DNA from: Actinospica sp035552695
GTDB lineage: Bacteria > Actinomycetota > Actinomycetes > Streptomycetales > Catenulisporaceae
Direction: 5' to 3'
Assembly (NCBI RefSeq): GCF_035552695.1
Contig: NZ_DASZKT010000007.1
Span: forward strand, 1-64,000
DNA length: 64,000 nt
Shown here: one piece after another, positions 1 through 7,765 of the stretch
How positions within the stretch are numbered: position 1 is the first letter of the stretch
How the letters are laid out: each line of letters starts with the position of its first letter
Made by a program: the position numbers and the translations under genes
The notes under the pieces: model-generated
The model's input: the letters and a program-made list of their open reading frames with translations, nothing else
Databases searched by the model: none
What the model was told of the DNA's origin: nothing

Positions 1-1
1 G

Positions 2-118
2 GGCTCCACGGTCGCCAACGCGACGACGATGTCCACCGAGGGCACCGGGGTGAAGATCTACAACGAGAGCGCGGGCTCGAGCGAGCTCATCCTCGACGTG
101 TTCGGGTACTACCAGTAA
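2..118 (+). CDS. C-terminal end of a secreted protein (partial)
   Basis: Only the last 38 codons are in the window, ending in TAA. The end reads LDVFGYYQ. A terminal LDVFGYY-type strand is common at the C-terminus of large secreted or surface repeat proteins of actinobacteria. The fragment is rich in Ser, Thr, Gly and Asn, which fits an exported beta-rich domain. It is followed 12 nt later by a strong terminator, so it ends its transcript. Nothing more can be said about function without the upstream sequence. Confidence 0.6.
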   Translation, partial: GSTVANATTMSTEGTGVKIYNESAGSSELILDVFGYYQ

Positions 119-130
119 ACGGTGGGTGAA

Positions 131-161
131 GGGGGCCGCGGGGCTGAAACCCGCGGCCCCC
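131..161 (+). terminator. Rho-independent-type hairpin
   Basis: Perfect 12-bp stem (131-142 with 150-161, GGGGGCCGCGGG against its complement) around a 7-nt loop, directly after the stop codon of the secreted protein. There is no long T run, as is usual in high-GC actinobacteria. Confidence 0.75.
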
Positions 162-193
162 TCATCGTCCCCGGATGCGGCAGACTGGTGTGT

Positions 194-784
194 GTGACCG
201 ACGAAACGCCCGGGCAGGCCGCGGCCGCGCCCATCGCCTTCGCGAATCCCGACGGGACTTCGTGGCTGGTGCTGATCTACCGCATCCCCTCCGAGCCGAC
301 GCGGCTGCGGGCGACGGTGTGGCGGCGGCTGAAGGGGCTCGGGGCGGTCTACCTGCAGAACTCGGTGGCGGCGCTGCCTGCGGGCTCGGCGTCGGAGCGG
401 GCGCTGCGCAAGCTGCGGCGGGAGATCCTGGACATGGGGGGCACGGCGCAGCTGCTGGCCAGTCAGGCGCTCGCCGGGCAGCAGGACATCCTGGCCGTGT
501 TCCAGGCCGCGCGGGACGACGAGTACGACGAGATCGTCGACAAGTGCCAGGACTTCCACGGGCAGCTGCAGAAGGAGTACGACGCCGGGCACTACTCGTA
601 CGCCGAGCTCGAGGAGAACGAGGAGGATCTCGTCAAGCTGCGCAACTGGCTGGCGAAGATCACCGAGCGGGACGTTTTCGGGGCGCCGAAGAGGGCCGCC
701 ACGCTGGAGGCGCTCGCGTCCTGTGAGCAGGCTCTCGAGGACTACGCGGCCCGGGTGTACGCCGAGGAGGCGGAGGGGCACTGA
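194..784 (+). CDS. ChrB N-terminal-domain-like protein
   Basis: A 196-aa soluble protein. The start of the domain, WLVLIYRIPSEPTRLRATVW followed by RRLKGLGAVYLQNSV, matches the N-terminal domain of chromate resistance protein ChrB (lysine/arginine-rich, Rossmann-like start, conserved W-R-LK-LGA). The rest is acidic and helical. The catalytic or regulatory C-terminal ChrB domain is absent, and no chrA chromate transporter is seen nearby, so a role in chromate resistance is unproven. I chose GTG at 194 (MTDETP); GTG at 188 is equally possible and neither has a clear Shine-Dalgarno. Reading further upstream would put the start inside the preceding terminator. It faces the transporter operon below and shares a terminator with it. 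Confidence 0.65.
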   Translation: MTDETPGQAAAAPIAFANPDGTSWLVLIYRIPSEPTRLRATVWRRLKGLGAVYLQNSVAALPAGSASERALRKLRREILDMGGTAQLLASQALAGQQDILAVFQAARDDEYDEIVDKCQDFHGQLQKEYDAGHYSYAELEENEEDLVKLRNWLAKITERDVFGAPKRAATLEALASCEQALEDYAARVYAEEAEGH

Positions 785-816
785 GCCGGCCGGGGAGCCG
801 ACGGCGATGGAGCGGA

Positions 817-853
817 CGACGGGGGCGCTGACTTCAGGTCAGCGCCCCCGTCG
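817..853. terminator. Bidirectional terminator
   Basis: Perfect 16-bp inverted repeat (817-832 with 838-853) with a 5-nt loop TTCAG, placed between two convergent genes. Confidence 0.85.
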
Positions 854-872
854 ATTCACCCCACCAGTCGGG

Positions 873-1082
873 TCAACGCTTCCTGGCCCGCCAGAGGCTG
901 ACCGGAAGGATCACGGCGACGGCCGCGGGCATCAGCCACCAGGCCGCGACGGAGGTCTTCGACAGGCCGAAGGTCGCCAGCAGCGCGAGCAGCACGACGA
1001 CCGCCACCCGCCAGTCGTCGCCGACCACGAAGTCGTACCAGAAGGCGCCGAAGTCCTTCAGGCGCTTGGCCACGGTGTCCAT
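873..1082 (-). CDS. Small two-helix membrane protein
   Basis: A 69-aa protein with two hydrophobic segments (about residues 22-38 and 43-60) and a basic tail RARKR. ATG at 1082 is preferred because AAGGAG lies 6 nt before it. An in-frame GTG at 1097 overlaps that same Shine-Dalgarno and is unlikely to be used. It begins just after the stop of the ExxE membrane protein, so the two are translationally coupled and it is the last gene of the iron-type ABC operon. No family is recognised. By position it may be an accessory subunit of the neighbouring membrane protein. Confidence 0.65.
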   Translation of the reverse strand: MDTVAKRLKDFGAFWYDFVVGDDWRVAVVVLLALLATFGLSKTSVAAWWLMPAAVAVILPVSLWRARKR

Positions 1083-1083
1083 C

Positions 1084-1860
1084 TCAGGCTCCTTCACTGA
1101 CGAGCTCGGGCGAGGACGCGGCCGGCTTCGTGGCGCCGCGGCGCATCACCGCGACCAGCGCCAGCGCGTAGACGGCGACGCAGGGGACGATGACCAGCAG
1201 CGCGGCATCGCTGCCCGGCCAGTGGGCGTCGGCGCCCTCCGCGCCCCAGAAGATGCCGAAGCTGGTGAGCATCACGCCGACCACGAACTTCATCGTGTTC
1301 TCCGGGACCTTCGCCAGCGGCGCCCTGATCGCGAGGCCGAGCAGCACCACGAGGACCACGGCCACGAGCGCGGCGAGGGCGGCGATCGGCACGTCGTGCG
1401 CGTTGGCGCCGAAGGTCAGCACGATGAAGACGACCTCGAGCCCCTCGAGCACCACGCCCTTGAAGGACAGGGTGAACGAGTACCAGTCGGGTACGGAGAA
1501 CCTGCTGGTCGATTCGGCCGCCTTCGCCGCCGCCAGCTCGCGGGCGAAGATCGCGTCCTCGTCGTGCAGGCCCTTGTGGCCGCTGGCCCGCAGCACCGCC
1601 TTGCGCAGCCACTGCAGTCCGAAGATCAGCAGTACGCCGCCCACCACCAGGCGCAGCGCGCCGAGCGGGATCGCGGTGACGGCGGGGCCGAGCGCGGCGG
1701 TGATCACGGCGAGCGTGACCAGGCCGGCGCCCACGCCGTAGCCCGCGGACTTCCAGTCCCGGGCGGTTCCGGCGGCGAGCACGATGGTCACCGCCTCGAC
1801 GGCCTCCACCGCGCAAGCCAGAAACACGGCGGCGAACAGCGCGCCTGACGTGCCGTTCAT
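1084..1860 (-). CDS. ExxE-motif integral membrane protein (COG4280-like)
   Basis: A 258-aa protein with about seven transmembrane segments. Two related ExxE motifs, VEAVEAVTIV near residue 18 and LEGLEVVFIV near residue 138, mark two structural halves and recall the REGLE motifs of FTR1/EfeU iron permeases and related transporters. I assign it to the uncharacterised COG4280-type membrane proteins from memory of that pattern. Its ATG overlaps the stop of the ABC ATPase (ATGA at 1857-1860) with GGAG 7 nt upstream, so it is the fourth gene of the transporter operon. A role in cation, possibly iron, movement is an inference from the motifs and operon only. Confidence 0.6.
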   Translation of the reverse strand: MNGTSGALFAAVFLACAVEAVEAVTIVLAAGTARDWKSAGYGVGAGLVTLAVITAALGPAVTAIPLGALRLVVGGVLLIFGLQWLRKAVLRASGHKGLHDEDAIFARELAAAKAAESTSRFSVPDWYSFTLSFKGVVLEGLEVVFIVLTFGANAHDVPIAALAALVAVVLVVLLGLAIRAPLAKVPENTMKFVVGVMLTSFGIFWGAEGADAHWPGSDAALLVIVPCVAVYALALVAVMRRGATKPAASSPELVSEGA

Positions 1861-3068
1861 TCGGTGACTCCTCGGTTGGTCGCGGCGGGCTCTGACCCCG
1901 CCATAACAGCCGTTACTTCTCCATCGTAACTGATCTCGGCGGAGTCGTTAAGCGGGAAGGCGAGGCAACCTGTGGGATCGAGCGAAAGTTTTACCTGCGT
2001 GCCCCGGGCCCACGGCCGGGCCGAGAAGACGGATGCCAGGTGACGGTCCCCGCAGGCGATCACGTGGTCGTAGCCGCGGCCGCGGTAGGCGACGTCGATG
2101 ACGGTGCCGGATACGGTGCCGACGGATGACCCGACGGATGTCTCGACGGCGGAATCGGCCTCGGAGTCCACGAGCGCGGTGGCCGCAGGGCGGATCAGCA
2201 CGCGCACGGCGTCGCCGGCCTTCAGCGTGGACGCCGATCGGGCCCGTACCCGCCACTGCCCGACCTCGATCACGAAGAAGTCCTCCTGATCGGGGCCGAC
2301 GACGATTCCGCTGAGCTCGCCGCTCAGGCCGGTGAAGCGGGCGACGAACGGGGTGGCCGGCTTGAGGTACAGCGTCTCGGGGTCCGCGAGCTGAACCAGC
2401 TGTCCTTGGTCCAACACGCCGATCACGTCCGCGAGTGCGAAAGCCTCGGCCTGGTCGTGCGTGATATATACCGCCGTCGCGCCGCACTGCCGGGTCAGCG
2501 TGGCGATCTCGACGCGCAGCCGCTCGCGCAGGTCCGTGTCCAGGTTCGAGAGCGGCTCGTCGAACAGCAGCAGTCCCGGCTGGGCCACGATCGCGCGGGC
2601 CAACGCGACGCGCTGCTGCTGGCCGCCCGACAGCTCGTGCGGATAGCGCTCGGCCAGACCGACCAGGCCGACGCGTTCCAGCGCCTCCAGCGACCGGGCC
2701 TTCGCCTGATCCGCCGCCAGTTTCCGTCGCCGCAGCGCGTATCCGACGTTCCCGAACGCGGTCAGGTGCGGCCAGAGGGCGTAGTCCTGGAAGACCATCG
2801 CCAGGTCGCGCTGCTCCGGCGGCACGTGCGTGCGCGGACCGCTGACCAGCCGGTCGCCGATGCGCAGTTCGCCCTCGTCCAGGCGTTCGATCCCGGCGAG
2901 CGCGCGCACCAGCGTGGTCTTGCCGGAGCCGGAGGGGCCGAGCAGCACCAGGAACCGGCCCGCCTCGACCTCCAGGTCCACCCCGGCCAGCGCGCGCACG
3001 GCGCCGTACCGCTTTCCCGCGCCGACCAGCGATACGCGGTGGCCGCCCCGATCATCGAGACTGTTCAT
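1857..3068 (-). CDS. ABC transporter ATPase, Fe(III)/spermidine class (FbpC-like)
   Basis: A 403-aa nucleotide-binding subunit. Walker A GPSGSGKTT is at 44-52, Q-loop VFQDYALWPH, signature ELSGGQQQR, Walker B LLLFDEPLSNLD and switch ITHDQAEA. The C-terminal third is a TOBE/OB-like regulatory domain, as in FbpC/PotA/MalK-type ATPases. It powers import through the two-domain permease encoded just upstream, whose stop codon overlaps this start (ATGA, 3065-3068). Substrate class (ferric iron) follows from the binding protein and permease family. No Fur or IdeR box was recognised upstream of the operon, so iron regulation is not supported by the sequence. Confidence 0.88.
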   Translation of the reverse strand: MNSLDDRGGHRVSLVGAGKRYGAVRALAGVDLEVEAGRFLVLLGPSGSGKTTLVRALAGIERLDEGELRIGDRLVSGPRTHVPPEQRDLAMVFQDYALWPHLTAFGNVGYALRRRKLAADQAKARSLEALERVGLVGLAERYPHELSGGQQQRVALARAIVAQPGLLLFDEPLSNLDTDLRERLRVEIATLTRQCGATAVYITHDQAEAFALADVIGVLDQGQLVQLADPETLYLKPATPFVARFTGLSGELSGIVVGPDQEDFFVIEVGQWRVRARSASTLKAGDAVRVLIRPAATALVDSEADSAVETSVGSSVGTVSGTVIDVAYRGRGYDHVIACGDRHLASVFSARPWARGTQVKLSLDPTGCLAFPLNDSAEISYDGEVTAVMAGSEPAATNRGVTE

Positions 3069-4819
3069 GACGTCCTTCCCAGTCGTCGCCAACCGGCCGG
3101 GGCGGCCAGCTGGAAGATGCCCCACACCAGGCCGATCACGGTCAGCGCGGCGAGCACGGCGACCACTTCCATCGCCGTGCCGCCGGCGTAGTCGTACTTC
3201 GAGAGCGCGTTCTCGATGCCCACCGAAACGGTCGGGTCGTTCGGCGGATACAGCAGTTGGGAGACCGGTAGTTCCAGCAGCGTGGCGCCGAAGGTGAGCG
3301 ACCAGGCGGCCAGCAGCGGCCGGGCGAGCAGCGGCAGCATGACGCGCAGCCAGGAGGCCGGCGCGTTCGAGCCGTGCACGCGGGCCGCCTCGCGCAGCGA
3401 CTCCTGCACCTGGCCGACGCTGCCGAACAGCACGCGCGAGGCGGGCGGCAGCGCCGTGGCGATGTAGCCGAGCACGAGCAGCGTCGTGGTCTCGTAGAGG
3501 TGGATGCCGAGGTTGTTGATCAACGGCAGGTTGTACGTGAAGATGTAGCCCGCCGCGAAGACGATGCCGGGCAACGCGACGGCCGTGATCAGCAGCAGGT
3601 CCAGCGTCCGCGCCGAGACGCGGCCGCGGCGCGTGGTGAGCAGCCGCGCGACGACCAGGCCGAGCAGCACGGTGACCGTCGCGGTGATCGTGGCCAGCAG
3701 CGCCGAGTAGAGCAGCGGCTGATAGAGCGAGGGCGACGTCAGGGCCCTGCCGTAGTTGGCGAAGCTGAAGGACGCCCCGCCTTCCAGGGTGCCCAGACCC
3801 GTCATCAGCGAGGCCGAGATCGCACCGAACGTCGGTACGCCCAAACTGAGGAGGAACAGCACCAGCAGTCCTACGAATACGCCGATCGTGGCGCGCAGGG
3901 ACAGCTCGCGGCGACGCGCGGGCCTGGTGCGTCCGCCAAGAACCCGGTAGCTGCGGCCGCGCAGCGCGGCGTTCTGGGCCACCAGCGCGAGCACGGCCAT
4001 CGCCAGCAGGATCCAGCCGACCGCCGCGGCGATCGGGAACTGCACCGGGAAGTTGTACACGGCGTCGTAGAGCTCGAAGGTGGCGATCGGGAAGTGCGCG
4101 TCGTTGGCCAGGGTCGACGCGACGCCGAAGTCGCTGATCGACTCGGCGAAGACGATGGCCAGCGAGGACCAGATCGCCGGGGCCAGCAGCGCCAGCACGG
4201 TCCTGGTCGCGGCCGGCCGGCCGCCGCCGTGCACCCGGACCGCCGCCTCGAACTCCTCGCCGAGGCCGCGCAGCCCGGCCGAGATCGCCAGGTAGGCGAA
4301 GGGAATCCCCTTGACCGTGAGCACGCCGATCACGCCGACGGGGCCGAACAGCAGGCTGCGCGCGAAGCTGTCCGGCACGTGCAGCAGATCGAGCACGCCG
4401 GAGGGCTCGAGCAGCCGCTCCCAGCCCAGCGCGATCAGGTACGAGGGCACAAGCAGCAGCGCGAACATGCTGCCCGACCACAGCCGTCGCCCGGGCACGC
4501 GGGTGCGGTGGACCACCCAGGCCACCGCGAAGCCGACCGCCGCCGAGGCCAGCGCGGTGACCACGCCGACCAGCAGCGTGTCCAGGATGCCCCGCAGCAT
4601 CGGCCCCTGGAACGCGCCCTGAAAGCCGCTCAGGCTGAACCACCGCGGCCCCTGGTCGAACAGCCTCGGGCTGAAGGCGACCAGCAGGAACAGCAGGATC
4701 GGCAGCAGCAGGATCGCCGCCACCAGCAGCCAGAACAGTGCGAACGGCGCCTTGCGCGCCCAGCCGACCGCCGCGCGAGCCCGCGCGGAGGTCGGTGCGA
4801 CAAGCGTGGTCACAGCCAT
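3065..4819 (-). CDS. ABC transporter permease, fused FbpB type
   Basis: A 584-aa inner-membrane permease with two homologous halves, each with about six transmembrane helices. Each half has an EAA cytoplasmic loop, EEFEAAVRVHGGG and QESLREAARVHGSN, where the ATPase docks. This double-length layout is typical of Fe(III) permeases such as FbpB/SfuB. It lies 12 nt downstream of the binding-protein gene and overlaps the ATPase gene, so all four components are one transcript running right to left. Confidence 0.9.
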   Translation of the reverse strand: MAVTTLVAPTSARARAAVGWARKAPFALFWLLVAAILLLPILLFLLVAFSPRLFDQGPRWFSLSGFQGAFQGPMLRGILDTLLVGVVTALASAAVGFAVAWVVHRTRVPGRRLWSGSMFALLLVPSYLIALGWERLLEPSGVLDLLHVPDSFARSLLFGPVGVIGVLTVKGIPFAYLAISAGLRGLGEEFEAAVRVHGGGRPAATRTVLALLAPAIWSSLAIVFAESISDFGVASTLANDAHFPIATFELYDAVYNFPVQFPIAAAVGWILLAMAVLALVAQNAALRGRSYRVLGGRTRPARRRELSLRATIGVFVGLLVLFLLSLGVPTFGAISASLMTGLGTLEGGASFSFANYGRALTSPSLYQPLLYSALLATITATVTVLLGLVVARLLTTRRGRVSARTLDLLLITAVALPGIVFAAGYIFTYNLPLINNLGIHLYETTTLLVLGYIATALPPASRVLFGSVGQVQESLREAARVHGSNAPASWLRVMLPLLARPLLAAWSLTFGATLLELPVSQLLYPPNDPTVSVGIENALSKYDYAGGTAMEVVAVLAALTVIGLVWGIFQLAAPAGWRRLGRTS

Positions 4820-4831
4820 CCGGGTTCGCGC

Positions 4832-5911
4832 CTACTTGATGTTCGAGTCGAAGAACGTGTTGACCTCGTTCTCCAGCGGACCCCAGTAGTACGGGTCGAT
4901 CCGCTGGTAGGTGGTCGGCATGGCGCCGATCGCGGCGACCGGGTCGATGCCCGGCACGATCGGCCAGAACAGCGAGTCGCCCGTCGGGTCGCCGGTCTGC
5001 ATCACCTTCTGGCCGGCGGGGGACAGCACGTACTGGATGAACTTCTCCGCCTCCTGCTGCACCTTGGCCGAGGCGCCCTTGTCGATGCCGATGTTGGCGG
5101 GCAGCAGCGTGGTGGTGCCGAGGTAGACGACCTTCGGGTCGAAGTTCGCGCTCTTCTTCGCGGTGGCGATCTCGCCCGCGGCGGCCGAGGACTGGATCAG
5201 GCCGTAGTCGATCTGACCGGTCTCCAGCGCGTGCAGCGTGTCGCCGTTGGTCGGGTGCACCTGCAGGCCGTTCGCCTTGAGCTCGGTGAGGTACTTCTCG
5301 CCCGCGGACACGCCGCCGGACTCGCCGCCGAGCTCGTTCATCAGACCCGCGATCAGCGGGAAGGTGGGTCCGGACTGGGACGGGTCGTTCATCCCGACCT
5401 TGTTCTTGTACTGCGCGCCGAGCAGGTCCTGCCAGGTCGACGGCACCGCGGTGACCTTGGCGGCGTTGTAGACCAGCGCCGGGACCGCCGTGGTGCTGAC
5501 CGGGGAGTAGGAGTGGTCCGTGGGGACGAGCTTCCGCCCCGCGGTGGTCAGCGGGACGCCCGGGTTGTAGTCGAGCAGCTGGCCCTGCTTGTCCAGGGTG
5601 GCGAAGGCGGTGTCGCCGTCCACCCAGAGCAGGCCCCACTGCGGGTTGTTGCGCTCGGCGCCGACCTTGGCCAGCAGCGGGCCCGTACTGTCGTCGTCGA
5701 GCGAGACCGGGATGCCGGTGGCCTTGGTGAAGGCCTTGGTCACCGCCGAGTCGTAGCCCTGCGCGGAGTACACGACCAAGGAGACGTCACCGCTGTTGCC
5801 TGACGCCGAGTCCGAGCTGTTCGAGGAGCTTGAACAGCCGGCCAGGGTGCCCAGAGCGAGGGCACCGGCCAGGGCGGCCCCGAAAGCCGGCCGTCGGTTC
5901 CACGAGTTCAT
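4832..5911 (-). CDS. Extracellular solute-binding lipoprotein (FbpA/FutA-like)
   Basis: A 359-aa lipoprotein. The signal peptide ends in lipobox LAGC followed by a Ser/Asn-rich linker. The mature part begins SLVVYSAQGYDSAVTKAF, the usual start of group 1/8 binding proteins for ferric iron (compare the VYS-x-R/Q start of FutA and FbpA). A Tyr-rich stretch near the C-terminus (TTYQRIDPYYWGP) could supply metal ligands. ATG at 5911 has GGAG 6 nt away; a TTG one codon upstream is less likely. The 203-nt region to the divergent oxidoreductase gene (5912-6114) is AT-richer than its surroundings and must hold both promoters. I could not fix a -35/-10 pair, though TATAAC lies near 6080 for the rightward gene. 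Confidence 0.88.
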   Translation of the reverse strand: MNSWNRRPAFGAALAGALALGTLAGCSSSSNSSDSASGNSGDVSLVVYSAQGYDSAVTKAFTKATGIPVSLDDDSTGPLLAKVGAERNNPQWGLLWVDGDTAFATLDKQGQLLDYNPGVPLTTAGRKLVPTDHSYSPVSTTAVPALVYNAAKVTAVPSTWQDLLGAQYKNKVGMNDPSQSGPTFPLIAGLMNELGGESGGVSAGEKYLTELKANGLQVHPTNGDTLHALETGQIDYGLIQSSAAAGEIATAKKSANFDPKVVYLGTTTLLPANIGIDKGASAKVQQEAEKFIQYVLSPAGQKVMQTGDPTGDSLFWPIVPGIDPVAAIGAMPTTYQRIDPYYWGPLENEVNTFFDSNIK

Positions 5912-6114
5912 CAAGATCTCCAGCTTTTAGTCATAGGCGAGATGTAACGACTGTTAGAGATGCTGAATGACAGAGCTGGAATCCGGGCAAGCCGCGGGTG
6001 TCGTTTCGGTGAACAGGCGGCAGCGACCGGGGAAGCCACGCCGGGCACGATCAACGGCTACCCGCAGGGGAATGGGGCATATAACTTGTCATAAGACCTC
6101 GGACGGGAGTGCAC

Positions 6115-7740
6115 ATGGCGGATGCCGCGGACGAGCGGTACCAGCAGCAAGTGCCGGACGCGACCGATGTGGTCGTCCTCGGCGCCGGGCACAACGGGCT
6201 GGTCACCGCCGCGTATCTGGCCAGATTCGGGCTCCGGGTGACGCTGCTCGAGCGGCTCGACCACGTCGGCGGGGCCGCGGTGAGCGAGCAGATGTTCCCC
6301 GGCATCGAGGCGCGGCTCTCCGCATTCTCGTACCTGGTGGCGCTCATGCCGTACGCGGTGGTGCGCGACCTCGAACTCGACCTCGAACTGCGCTCGCGGC
6401 CGGTCGCCTCGTACACCCCGGTGCTGCGCGGCGGCCGGGCCGACGGGCTGCTCGTGGAGCGCCGGCCGGGTCCGGCGACCGTGGACTCCTTCCGCCGGGT
6501 CACCGGCTCGGACCGCGACTGGCGGGCCTGGCAGCGCTTCTACGAGCAGATCGGCAAGGCGGCCAGGGTCATCGCGCCGACGATGCTGGAGCCGATGCCC
6601 GGCAAGGGCGTCGTGATGAAGGCGGTGCGCGAGGCCTGCGGCTCGACGTTCTGGCACGAGTTCATGGAGGAGCCGCTCGGCACGATCGTCGACCGCACCT
6701 TCGAGGACGACGACGTGCGCGGCATCGTGCTCACCGACGCGCTGATCGGCACGCAGACCTGGGCCTACGATCCGACGCTCATTCAGAACCGCTGCTTCCT
6801 GTACCACGTGATGGCCAGCGCGTCGGGCGAATGGCGGGTGCCGATCGGCGGCATGGGCGCGGTGACCGACTCGCTGGAGCGCGCCGCGGTCAAGGCGGGC
6901 GCGGTGATCAGAACCGGCGCGACGGTCACGCTGGTCGAGTCGGACGGCCGCCGCGCCAGCGTGCTGTACCGGACCGCCGACGGCGAGCACCGCATCGACG
7001 CGAAGTACGTGGCGGCGAACGTCGCGCCCCCGATCCTCACGCACCTGCTCGGCCGCGACGACGGCCCGCCGCCGCCCGAGGGCAACCAGCTGAAGGTGAA
7101 CCTCGTCGTCGACCGGCTGCCGAGGCTGCGCAGCGGAATCCCCGCGGAGACGGCGTTCGCGGGCACCCTCCACGTCGACGAGTCCGCGACCCGGCTGGCC
7201 GCCGCGTATCAGGAGTCGGAGTCAGGCCGGCTGCCCGATCCGCTGCCCTTCGAGGCGTACTGCCACACGCTGACGGACCGTACGATCCTCAGCCCCAAGG
7301 CCGCCCGCGGCGGCATCCACACGATCACGCTGTTCGGCCTGCACACGCCGGCGCGCCTGTTCAAGGAGGAGGGCGCGAAGGACCGCGCGGTGAAACTGGC
7401 GCTGGCCGGCCTCAACAGATACCTCGAGGAGCCGATCGAGGAGTGCCTGACGATCGATGCCGAGGGCAATCCGTGCATCGAGGCGCTCAGCCCGCTCGAC
7501 ATCGAAGCCAAGCTGGCGATGCCCGGCGGCCACATCTTCCACGGCGACCTGTCCTGGCCCTGGGCCACCACCGGCGGCGTCGCCGGCACCTGGGGCGTCG
7601 AGACGCAGATCCCGAACGTCGTCCTCTGCGGCTCCGGAGCGCTCCGCGGCGGCGCCGTCAGCGGCATTCCGGGGCGCGCGGCGGCCCTCAGCATCGTGGC
7701 CCAGATCCAGCGCACCCGCGGCAGGGAGCTGATGCGCTAG
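6115..7740 (+). CDS. Phytoene-dehydrogenase/PYROXD2-like FAD oxidoreductase
   Basis: A 541-aa flavoprotein of the amine-oxidase/phytoene-desaturase superfamily (COG1233). The dinucleotide fold VVVLGAGHNGLVTAAYLA is at about 18-35, followed by LLERLDHVGGAA. The FAD C-terminal motif is in the last 60 residues (NVVLCGSGALRGGAVSGIPG). There is no carotenoid gene nearby, so the substrate is unknown; the length and the GHNGL variant fit the PYROXD2 branch better than CrtI. ATG at 6115 has GGGAG 5 nt upstream; the GTG at 6109 overlaps that Shine-Dalgarno. Divergent from the ABC operon, convergent with ispDF. Confidence 0.82.
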   Translation: MADAADERYQQQVPDATDVVVLGAGHNGLVTAAYLARFGLRVTLLERLDHVGGAAVSEQMFPGIEARLSAFSYLVALMPYAVVRDLELDLELRSRPVASYTPVLRGGRADGLLVERRPGPATVDSFRRVTGSDRDWRAWQRFYEQIGKAARVIAPTMLEPMPGKGVVMKAVREACGSTFWHEFMEEPLGTIVDRTFEDDDVRGIVLTDALIGTQTWAYDPTLIQNRCFLYHVMASASGEWRVPIGGMGAVTDSLERAAVKAGAVIRTGATVTLVESDGRRASVLYRTADGEHRIDAKYVAANVAPPILTHLLGRDDGPPPPEGNQLKVNLVVDRLPRLRSGIPAETAFAGTLHVDESATRLAAAYQESESGRLPDPLPFEAYCHTLTDRTILSPKAARGGIHTITLFGLHTPARLFKEEGAKDRAVKLALAGLNRYLEEPIEECLTIDAEGNPCIEALSPLDIEAKLAMPGGHIFHGDLSWPWATTGGVAGTWGVETQIPNVVLCGSGALRGGAVSGIPGRAAALSIVAQIQRTRGRELMR

Positions 7741-7765
7741 GCGCGGGGCGGTGCCTCCCTGCCGG

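Noticed and set aside
1857..5639. A 1260-codon minus-strand frame running through the ABC operon
   Set aside because: Only its last 403 codons (from 3068) are a real protein. The rest is Arg/Ala/Gly-rich shadow of the permease and binding-protein genes, a result of high GC.
3374..5803. An 809-codon plus-strand frame
   Set aside because: Antisense to the permease and binding-protein genes; composition is Arg/Gln/Gly-rich with no family features.
5912..6114. Iron-dependent repressor (IdeR/DmdR-like) box upstream of the iron-type operon
   Set aside because: Looked for a TTAGGTTAGGCTAACCTAA-like dyad; only short unrelated TTAG/GTAAC strings are present.
6051..6503. Minus-strand frames over the start of the flavoprotein gene
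   Set aside because: Ser/Arg-rich antisense translation without a ribosome site; the plus-strand flavoprotein is unambiguous.
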